In this document: positions 1 through 6,600 of the stretch, piece by piece | How the letters are laid out: every line of letters begins with the position of its first letter | How positions within the stretch are numbered: the first letter of the stretch is position 1 | Assembly (NCBI GenBank): GCA_036381335.1 | Contig: DASVCZ010000032.1 | Coordinates: forward strand, 1-16,947 | Origin: DASVCZ01 sp036381335 | GTDB lineage: Bacteria > Patescibacteriota > Microgenomatia > UBA1400 > PJMF01 | Direction of reading: 5' to 3' | Length of the DNA: 16,947 nt | Made by a program: the position numbers and the translations under genes | The notes under the pieces: generated by a model | What the model was told of the DNA's origin: nothing | What the model saw: the letters and a program-made list of their open reading frames with translations, nothing else | Databases searched by the model: none

Positions 1-115
1 TGACTAGGCCGCGAGAAAACTCTTTGAGCTTTTCAATTTCGAGCTGCTTTTCGTCTGGTTGATTAGGATCGTCCTTTTTGCCGAACGGCAAGAGCTTGGA
101 CAGAAAGGTAGGCAT
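1..115 (-). CDS. N-terminus of probable VirB4-like T4SS ATPase (cut by left edge)
   Basis: Only the first 38 codons lie in the window, starting MPTFLSKLLPFGKKDD and continuing into a charged, lysine/glutamate-rich stretch. The ATG at 115-113 follows a strong Shine-Dalgarno (AAGGAG, 3 bases before the ATG), which fixes the start. No ATPase motif is visible because the gene runs off the left edge. The identification rests on context. In CPR secretion loci the order is usually PrgI, a stand-alone VirB4/TraC N-terminal-like protein, then a protein with the VirB4 ATPase domain, and the first two are the genes immediately upstream. A short basic N-terminus before an ATPase domain fits. Unlike its neighbours it is separated from the preceding gene by a 337-base non-coding stretch, so it may be controlled separately. 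A -10-like TACAAT lies 8 bases before the ATG. It could equally be another protein of the locus. Confidence 0.6.
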   Translation of the reverse strand, partial: MPTFLSKLLPFGKKDDPNQPDEKQLEIEKLKEFSRGLV

Positions 116-283
116 TACTCCTTATTGTAAAGGAAAGTGCGCCACATTGGAACAGACTTGATTGGGGCTGAGGAAATACCAGGAAAGACGGGCGAATTTC
201 TAGCGTTAGAGGGCGAAAAGGTAGCAAAGTTGGTGACGAAGTTTGCCCCCGGGAGATACGTTTTGTATAGTCCTTTCGAGAGT

Positions 284-303
284 GTGTTGCTTAAAAGCAA
301 CAC
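284..303. repeat. Inverted repeat 1 (TGTTGC-N6-GCAACA)
   Basis: Perfect inverted repeat GTGTTGC-TTAAAA-GCAACAC. The core TGTTGC/GCAACA arms also occur at 325-342, centred exactly 40 bases away. It could be a hairpin in the RNA or one of a pair of binding sites for a dimeric regulator ahead of the probable VirB4 ATPase gene. Confidence 0.7.
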
Positions 304-324
304 TTAAGGCGAAATCCAGGCTAA

Positions 325-342
325 TGTTGCTTTTATGCAACA
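325..342. repeat. Inverted repeat 2 (TGTTGC-N6-GCAACA)
   Basis: Second copy with identical 6-base arms: TGTTGC-TTTTAT-GCAACA. On the minus strand an outer GGC/GCC pairing could extend it if it folds as RNA. The 40-base spacing from the first copy is close to four turns of B-DNA, which would place both sites on the same face of the helix. Confidence 0.7.
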
Positions 343-392
343 GGCCTTCAGACGGGAAGAGTGATGTTGGACACTCACACTGATGATTGGTC

Positions 393-427
393 TGATTAAG
401 GCTCAATTATGTAGAGCCGGTTAATCA
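393..427 (-). repeat. Extended hairpin just after the TraC-like gene
   Basis: TGATTAA (393-399) pairs with TTAATCA (421-427) and GGCTC (400-404) with GAGCC (414-418), leaving a GG bulge and a 9-base loop. It begins about 25 bases past the stop codon of the TraC-like gene. No T-run follows on the minus strand (GACCAATC), so it is more likely an RNA-processing or stability element, or part of a structured leader, than a rho-independent terminator. Confidence 0.55.
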
Positions 428-452
428 ACGGAACATACTCCATTGCTACTGC

Positions 453-1799
453 TTAAATCTCCGCTACCGGAGGCAAGTCATCCTTGGCGGCATCATTACT
501 AGCTGGAGCTGGGGTGGCTCCAGGAGTGATGCTCGGTGGTTGAGTGGGGGGGACAGATGTGTTTGGCGATGTCGCTGGCGGAGTAGGCGTTCCCATGCTT
601 GATCCGGCCGGCGTGGAGCCGAGCTGTTGCAACGTCGAGTTAATCTCCGCCTGAGCGTCGGTTTCAGGAGCTGGTGTGGATGGAGTAGCGGCGGGCGTTG
701 GTGTGCCCATGGAGGGCAATGACGGGGCCGCGGGTGCGGCTGGCGACGTCACTGAGGTCACACTGGGTTGCTCTTGAATAGCTGGCGCAGCTGGAGTAGC
801 TGGAGGAGCTGACCCAGTCGGAGGAGTAATACTCGGTGTCATCGAGGGGGGAGTCACTGGACTAGTTGGCGCTGCTGGTGTGGCGGGAGGAGTTGCTGGA
901 GCAGCTGGAGATGCTGGCTCTACTGGTGTCGTCATCGGCGGCGTACTAGGCGTAGCATCTTGAGCGCCGACAGCCGGACTAGAAATGGGGGCCGCTTGGT
1001 CGGTGGTTAAAGAAGGTGGCGTCGCTTCCGGTTGCGGGATGGTTGATGGAGCCACTGGGGCGGCCATAGGTTGAGGCGATGACGGGTTAGTACTATCAGG
1101 CATGTATCCTCCTTGAACACTGGCGCGAACCAGCGGGGTGGTGTAACTACTAGTGTCTGTCAGCTGTTGGCCCTCAGCAGCCTCGGGGTTATAACTCAAG
1201 TAAAAAAGCTGAATAATTTCTTGAGTTGTAAGTTGCCTGGCAATTAACCCAATCCGGGCAAACTGAGAAACCAGATGATCGCGCTTTGGTTCCAAGACCT
1301 CGGTCGCTTTATCCAGGATAACCGATCTTTCCACTGTGGTCAAATCCGGTTGTTTCACTCCTGGCACCACGGTTGACGGAGGCATCAAGCCCATCTCCAA
1401 AGCCGAAGCGGGAATGGCCACATAAAACTTCTTGTCCAACACGTTGCGTTCTTTAATTAATTCCGAGACAAAAGCCCGGTAGCGGCTAATCCGTTCCTTT
1501 TGCATGGGTGCCACCGCTTTGTCTTCTTCCTCTTTTAAGAGATTGAGATAGTTGGTCACGTCCTTAGTTTGAGAACGAATGACGATTTGAATGGGGTAAT
1601 TAAGCGAGTTAAGCAGCCCGGCATAGGCGTACATGATCGAGTCTTGTTCCTCTTCGGCCAGCAAGCCAAAGTTGAGAGCATTCACCTGCAAAATTAAAGC
1701 CGTCGATCCGTCTTTATTGATTAAGATATCGTTAGTAATATCAAAAATATCAAGAAAAGTTTGAGTAGTCGAGTGGATTTCGTCTTGCTTTGTAGCCAT
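453..1799 (-). CDS. TraC-like / VirB4 N-terminal-domain-like T4SS protein with long Pro/Thr/Ala-rich tail
   Basis: A 448-aa protein from the preferred start MATKQDEIHS. A longer start (MNSMATK, ATG at 1808-1806) overlaps the PrgI stop as TAATG. Residues 1 to about 230 resemble the N-terminal domain of VirB4/TraC ATPases: an opening strand region (FDITNDILINKDGS, ALILQVNALNFGLL) and a conserved-looking PIQIVIRSQ segment, then a helical stretch of charged residues. No Walker motif is present, so the ATPase part must be elsewhere, probably the gene starting at 115. From about residue 235 the chain is almost entirely Pro, Thr, Ala and Ser to the C-terminus, ending PPVAEI, and is presumably disordered. 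The shorter start is favoured because TATAAT lies exactly 7 bases upstream, a spacing suited to a leaderless message. Translational coupling from PrgI through the longer start is the alternative. In the cell it should act at the cytoplasmic face of the secretion channel. Confidence 0.75.
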   Translation of the reverse strand: MATKQDEIHSTTQTFLDIFDITNDILINKDGSTALILQVNALNFGLLAEEEQDSIMYAYAGLLNSLNYPIQIVIRSQTKDVTNYLNLLKEEEDKAVAPMQKERISRYRAFVSELIKERNVLDKKFYVAIPASALEMGLMPPSTVVPGVKQPDLTTVERSVILDKATEVLEPKRDHLVSQFARIGLIARQLTTQEIIQLFYLSYNPEAAEGQQLTDTSSYTTPLVRASVQGGYMPDSTNPSSPQPMAAPVAPSTIPQPEATPPSLTTDQAAPISSPAVGAQDATPSTPPMTTPVEPASPAAPATPPATPAAPTSPVTPPSMTPSITPPTGSAPPATPAAPAIQEQPSVTSVTSPAAPAAPSLPSMGTPTPAATPSTPAPETDAQAEINSTLQQLGSTPAGSSMGTPTPPATSPNTSVPPTQPPSITPGATPAPASNDAAKDDLPPVAEI

Positions 1800-1812
1800 A
1801 GAATTCATTATA
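1800..1812 (-). promoter_or_regulatory. Possible internal -10 before the TraC-like gene
   Basis: TATAAT at 1812-1807 is followed by 7 bases and the ATG at 1799. There is no convincing -35 at 16-18 bases. The hexamer overlaps the PrgI stop codon, so it may simply reflect the TAATG overlap; it is listed because the same layout recurs before other genes here. Confidence 0.3.
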
Positions 1813-2938
1813 CGATACTTCTAATTTCTAAGGGTTTAACGACGGTGCCTGTCAGGTGAAGTGATAAGGGTTGGAAGCTCATCCCTTCTTTCTCGGTCAG
1901 TAACACGTAGTTGCCGTCTTTAAGAGGGGTGCTGACAAAAAATTGACCCAGAGCGTTGGTTTTGACGGCCCGGACGGTATTGCCTTGCTCGTTTTGGATT
2001 TCAACGATGGCGTCGTTGATTAACTCATGGTGCGGGGACAGCACCATCCCGACCAACTTGTTAGGTTCGGTCGGGGCAGAAGGGAAGGGCAGATCGGCAT
2101 TAAAGGTGGCGGCGGTAGCAGCTGTTACTTCTTGAGTTGGTGTTTGGGTTTGAACGTACGCTCGGTCATCCACGGGAGCAATGACTTGGGTTTGGCTGGC
2201 TTCTTCATCGACGGTGCGGGCAGTGGTGACGGTTTTGAGTTCGGGGATAGCAATGTCCTGAGCTACTTGGTTGGTAGCTAGCGGATTATGGTAGGTGAGA
2301 GGCGTGCGGCTTTTTTCTTCGGTAACGACGACGGGGGTGGTATTTGTGCTCACAGTCTCCGTGGGGCTGGCTTCTACCTGGTCTTCGCGTAGGCTGCGGA
2401 CGCGGACTTGGAGTTTAGGTCGTTGTTGGCGTTGGCTGGTGATGCTGGCCACCTGGACTTCATTAAAAAAGCCCATCAAGTACTCTACGTACTGTTGATT
2501 AGCCAGATCCTCTTGATCAATTGGGGCCGCGTAATTCACCGACTGCAGATACTCTTTAATCCGCTCCCTACGAGCGGGGTTTAAATCCATCTCAAAAGCC
2601 GGTTTCTTACTCTCAGTGACGTTTTCGTACAAAAAAGGATCGGGAATTTTAGGTTCTCGTCGCCAAAAAAACTTAGTGGGCTTGTACAAGACGCGGAAGA
2701 AGGTGATGATCCAATGATCGAGAGGGCGTTCTTCAAAGGGGACAAAGGCCATCATCGTCCCCAGGCCAATGCTGACGCCAATCAGAGGCCATTTGATAAC
2801 GGCTATCAGGTTGCTGGAGTAAAAAAGCACTGCTAAGAAGACCCCAATTAAAATCTCGGCAAACTGCTTGATAGTCATGTTGCCAATGATGTGAAACTGA
2901 TAGCCGGTGATGTCTTGTGGAATCGGGTGATCTCGCAT
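1808..2938 (-). CDS. PrgI-family T4SS membrane protein with C-terminal carboxypeptidase-regulatory-like domain
   Basis: A 376-aa protein starting MRDHPIPQDITGYQFHIIG. The N-terminus has the PrgI-family form: a short cytoplasmic lead, two transmembrane helices (about residues 27-48 and 50-66) and then PFEERPLDHWI. Residues about 85-290 are a charged, Thr/Gln/Pro-rich linker. Residues about 293-376 (KLVGMVLSP through LEIRSIV) match the beta-sandwich pattern of carboxypeptidase-regulatory-like domains: G-x-V near the start, DAIVEIQ, a TNALGQF turn, GNYVLL, and a closing hydrophobic strand. The reading frame stays open 22 codons further upstream, but the PrgI signature begins at this Met and a -10-like TATACT lies 8 bases before it, with no Shine-Dalgarno, so 2938 is preferred. 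Its stop overlaps the longer start of the TraC-like gene by one base, which suggests a common transcript. PrgI-family proteins are inner-membrane components of Gram-positive-type T4SS. Confidence 0.82.
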   Translation of the reverse strand: MRDHPIPQDITGYQFHIIGNMTIKQFAEILIGVFLAVLFYSSNLIAVIKWPLIGVSIGLGTMMAFVPFEERPLDHWIITFFRVLYKPTKFFWRREPKIPDPFLYENVTESKKPAFEMDLNPARRERIKEYLQSVNYAAPIDQEDLANQQYVEYLMGFFNEVQVASITSQRQQRPKLQVRVRSLREDQVEASPTETVSTNTTPVVVTEEKSRTPLTYHNPLATNQVAQDIAIPELKTVTTARTVDEEASQTQVIAPVDDRAYVQTQTPTQEVTAATAATFNADLPFPSAPTEPNKLVGMVLSPHHELINDAIVEIQNEQGNTVRAVKTNALGQFFVSTPLKDGNYVLLTEKEGMSFQPLSLHLTGTVVKPLEIRSIV

Positions 2939-2946
2939 AGGGCAGT

Positions 2947-2963
2947 AGTATAGTATCTTAGCA
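2947..2963 (-). promoter_or_regulatory. Candidate promoter -10 region for PrgI
   Basis: TGCTAAGAT (2963-2955, extended -10 form TGnTAnnnT) overlaps the approach to TATACT (2952-2947), which is 8 bases from the ATG at 2938. The block TTTCCTGCTAA-AT recurs before the gene starting at 3579 (TTTCCTGCTAAAAT). No strong -35 is seen. A leaderless transcript is inferred. Confidence 0.45.
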
Positions 2964-3015
2964 GGAAATAGGGGCTGAGGGGAAGTTTGGCAATAAAAGA
3001 GCAACGAAAAAGAAA

Positions 3016-3579
3016 CTAACGAGGAGCTCCATGGCCTGATTCTGGAGCCGGTGCTTGCTCAGAAAGTTCCTTTCCCCAAGAACTAAGAAAAACTTCTCGA
3101 GGAACAGGTTCAAAATACCACTTTTGAGTGATGCGTTGTGTGGCTGGAGAAGCGATAGCTACTACTCCTTTGCTTAAAAAGACATAGCCTTTGAGACCTT
3201 CTTCATAAAAAAGTTCAAGTTCGTAAGGGCCCAGTTCGGTGACTAACTGATCTAGGGTTGGATAGTTTTCGTAAAAAAGATGTTCTTTAATAAATCTGAC
3301 CGTGCCCTCTTGATCGGCGATTACCTGATGAGGCCGGTCGTTATATTCAGATGTATAGAGCAGCGTCTGACCATTAGTAGAGGGAATTACTTGTTCAGGT
3401 TCTCCAAAAGTGGCAGCTAGCTCTTGGATTGTGGTGTAGCCGGGATAGATACCTTGCCAAGAAACTGCGTCTTCTGGCGGTTTGGGGGGAGTAAGAATTC
3501 TTAAAATAGCTGAAATGATAATTAGAAAGACGATCCCTCCAATAAACACAACCCAGATGTTTTTCCTTAACCATGACAT
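3016..3579 (-). CDS. Membrane-anchored protein with SmpA/OmlA (BamE)-like repeats
   Basis: A 187-aa protein from MSWLRKNIWVVF. It has a single N-terminal transmembrane segment (about residues 8-28, VVFIGGIVFLIIISAIL) preceded by Arg/Lys, so the rest should lie outside the membrane. After a PPKPPED linker, GIYPGYTTIQELAATFGEPEQV has the pattern G-x-T-x2-E-L-x4-G-x-P of SmpA/OmlA (BamE)-type domains. A second, looser copy follows (YPTLDQLVTELGPYELELFY), so the protein may be a two-repeat version of that fold. The C-terminus is Pro/Glu/Ser-rich. A longer start exists at 3588 (MKCMSW), but it overlaps the extended -10 TGCTAAAAT, so the Met at 3579, 7 bases after that hexamer, is preferred. It lies between the giant metallopeptidase protein and PrgI in the same direction, which suggests a role in assembling or anchoring the secretion apparatus. 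The fold assignment is tentative. Confidence 0.65.
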   Translation of the reverse strand: MSWLRKNIWVVFIGGIVFLIIISAILRILTPPKPPEDAVSWQGIYPGYTTIQELAATFGEPEQVIPSTNGQTLLYTSEYNDRPHQVIADQEGTVRFIKEHLFYENYPTLDQLVTELGPYELELFYEEGLKGYVFLSKGVVAIASPATQRITQKWYFEPVPREVFLSSWGKELSEQAPAPESGHGAPR

Positions 3580-3586
3580 ACACTTC

Positions 3587-3595
3587 ATTTTAGCA
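3587..3595 (-). promoter_or_regulatory. Candidate extended -10 promoter for the SmpA-like gene
   Basis: TGCTAAAAT (TG-n-TAAAAT) ends 7 bases before the ATG at 3579 and carries the same upstream TTTCC as the element before PrgI. No clear -35. The spacing would give an mRNA starting at or within a base or two of the ATG. Confidence 0.45.
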
Positions 3596-3620
3596 GGAAA
3601 TTATGAAGAAATTGGAAGGA

Positions 3621-6600
3621 CTAAGGTTCGCCTAAGATATTGTCGATGTACCATTGATAATCAGCAGGATAGTCTTCAGGGAAATTGTGGCTAATCCCGT
3701 CAAGTGTCATTGTTTTTTTAATACTCATGACAAAGCCTTCAGCAAATTTTTCAGGTAGACTACAAGAGAGGGGATAACTATAACATCCACTCGAACCCCT
3801 TTCATTGCTGAGGCGATCACGATAGACAGTCCCAGTTCGATAATCGTAAATATGTCCTAACTCATGGACAACAGTGTATTCTAAAGTGACGACTTGTGAT
3901 TGTAGGGCTATATCATAGAGAGCAAAAAGTCCTCCAGTTCCATCAGGTGCCCACCCCCAGGCATCAGTAGAACTGGCTTCCAAACGATAGACAGTAATAG
4001 GGCCATTGGCACAGAGTGCATCTACTACTTGTGTATAATCAACTAGGTTGAGCTCCAATGCTTCTTCCACCTTATTTTGGTACTCTGGTGTCCAGGGCAG
4101 CGATATAGTTCCATCATATCCATAAGGGCCAAAACTAAAGCCAGCTTCTCCAAATTCTAAACAATCGAAACCAGGACAGTCACCGAAGCAGATACGTTTG
4201 GTAGCGGTAGCTGTTTGCCCGGTAGATAATTCGTCACCTTCAATTACGTCAAAAATTAAAGTAAAAGTATTGGTGATACTGGCGTGGTTATAATCGCCTT
4301 GAGTATAAGGAACTAGGTACTCGATTGGAGGGGCTGGTTCTTCACCAATTTCTTGCCCAATGATAGTCGCAATTGCTTGGTCTTTATTTGATGGCGGGGG
4401 GTCGCTGGGCCCGTCATTACTGCGCAGAGCGGGGTCATCGTTATATCGAATTCGAATCCTATCTTCAACCCCGGTTACTCTGATTTTATACCCAGGTTTA
4501 GCTTGGATAGTAATTCTATAGGTGACATCTTGGACCCCATCATTAAGAGGATCAGGAATAAAGGCCTCTTTTTCGATTTGGACGTACTTAGATGTTGTAT
4601 CAGCGTAACTGAAGTCTTCTGGCATCAAAAATGCCGACTGGAGAAAAGCGTTACTCATCAATGTCATGCCCACGCCTAAGGCCACGGCTCCCGTGGGGGC
4701 AGCAATCCCCACTTGGTTAAAAGCAGCGCCCAAGCCGGTGTTGGCGGCGGTGGTGCCAGCTTTTACTCCCAAAGTACTTTTAAGGACACCGGTTTTTTCT
4801 GAAGACCCGGTCAAAGCAGAAGTGAAGGACCCAAAAAGACTACTACCAGCATTACTAATGCCGCCGACTAAATTACTCCATCCTGCCTGAAGAGCGGAAA
4901 GGAGGCGTAAAGCTTCCAGAGCCGCCTTAATATAGGGTAAAATTTTGGAAATGAGCCAGGCTATAGCCGCCACTACTAGTGCAGCCAAAGCTGCCATCAT
5001 AGCCGCAAATTTTTTGTTTCTCCAGGCCAAAGCCGCTGCAGCCATGGCAGCCTGAAAGGCATTGCCTGTGGCCAGCCCCGCGCCTAGACTACTCAAATCT
5101 CTTAGATCTTGGATAGTTTTCTCAACTGGATTTTTACGATTACTAAGTGCATTCAGTGCTCTGTTGAGCAATCCGCGAGGTTTCTGAAAAGCATTAGCTT
5201 TATACGCTGCTTCGGGTAGCTGTTGATGGAGTTGCTGGGATCGTTGAAAGGCTTCTTCACCTTTAAAGTACTCATCGTCAACATTGGTGGCGCTAATATA
5301 GCGTAAGTGAGCGTTAAGAAAATCTGGATCACTAAACTGGCTCAAGTCACCATCTTCTAGCGGCATCAACGGTACCACCAACTGAGAGAGTTCTGCCAGT
5401 CCTTGGCTTTCAATCTGATATTTATGATGCTTCAAATACTGTTTGGCCAGTTCAATAAATTGCCGTTCCCGATCTTCCTTGCGCAGTTGTTGGGCGAACT
5501 GATAGCCAAATAGGGTGGATGTTATGGCCTCTTCATTTCCGGGTTGATCCATGCTGTCTAGGACTTGGCCAGCTTTATCACCATAGAGGACCAGGAAAGA
5601 TCGCGATCGACGGCGCAAGTTATTGCCCACCAATCTTTGTTCGTCTTTATCATTGAGTTGGTCATAAATAGCTTGTTCAAAGAAAAGGTGAAGCGTGAAT
5701 TGAAAGTCACGACTTTCTGCTATCCGCCGGATGTGACTGAGGAGCCGGGAGTGATTGAGAAGCTGAAGTTGCTCTTCTGGACTCAGTTGTTGTAAGTACT
5801 GCCCGACCATGAAGTAAATTTGGTCGTTGAGCAAACCTTGATATTGAGGCAGATTATTGAGATCAATTTCTTGTTGGCTTAAAAAGTAGTCTTTGAGAGC
5901 ATTGGTTAGTCGCCAGCGCTCGTCGTCAAGTAGCTGCAGGCGTTCATCAGGGGGCAGGCCGCGAGCCCAGTCGTCTAGGTCTAAGTCGCGCTGCGCGCGA
6001 CGTCTCAGTTCTGTCAGGAGCTCGGTGGTGGGAACTACTGCTTGATCAACCAATGGTTGGGCTGGTTGAGCGGCCGGGGCTGTTTGCTCTACAGCCGGCT
6101 CTTCAGCGGCTTGTTCTTCTGGTTCTTCTGCTACTGGAGCAGCTTTTAAGTCTTCCAGGATCTGATTAATCAGGGTTGAAGTGAACGCAGCCCGCTCAGC
6201 TTGACCTGGGGGAACTTGATCGAAAAAAGCTTTAAAGCTTTGAGTAAAGAGTGTCTCTTGATGCGCAGTCAGCTTGTCGAGTTCAATTTGCTGGGTTTCA
6301 GGGTCAATTAATGGCTGGACACTATTGGTAGCAGTGTCGGTGAAGGTAAAGTTCTTGAGCGTTTGTTCGATGTCGGCTGTGGTGGGAAAGTTGTAATGGT
6401 CAATCAAGCTTTGGGCCAGCTGGTTTCTGACTGCGGCCGCATCTACTTCTGGAAGTGTGGTCAGAGCAGCGTCAAACTCAATATCTGTAATTAACTGTTG
6501 GAGTGCGGCCTGAATTAAGCTATTTCGAGCTTCTTCTAGAGTTAAGGCCCGGGCCTCTTGAGTATCGGTTTCACCACCTTCTGATTCATCGCCCTCTTCA

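Larger units (their letters stand above)
116..452 (-). other. Non-coding, structured intergenic leader upstream of the probable VirB4 ATPase
   Basis: This 337-base stretch separates the TraC-like gene from the probable VirB4 ATPase gene. The short open frames in it (minus strand 303-115 and 406-206) start at GTG or TTG without a Shine-Dalgarno, overlap the hairpins, and give compositions unlike neighbouring proteins, so I do not call them genes. The stretch contains two matching 18-base inverted repeats 40 bases apart and a larger hairpin at 393-427 (TGATTAA and GGCTC paired with GAGCC and TTAATCA, two-base bulge). None is followed by a T-run, so none looks like an intrinsic terminator. It may be a structured mRNA leader, a small RNA, or a regulated promoter region; which one cannot be decided here. 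Confidence 0.5.

Noticed and set aside
115..303. Minus-strand 62-codon frame whose stop overlaps the ATPase start (TAATG)
   Set aside because: It starts with a GTG inside a palindrome, has no Shine-Dalgarno, and its composition is unlike its neighbours. The overlap with a start codon makes it tempting, but the evidence is too thin.
206..406. Minus-strand 66-codon frame starting at TTG
   Set aside because: Rare start codon, no Shine-Dalgarno, and it runs through several hairpins.
393..427. Rho-independent terminator after the TraC-like gene
   Set aside because: The hairpin is real but no T-run follows on either strand.
500..1100. Tandem repeat array in the Pro/Thr/Ala coding region
   Set aside because: The DNA is repetitive only because the protein is low-complexity. 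No regular unit length could be defined, and it is not CRISPR-like.
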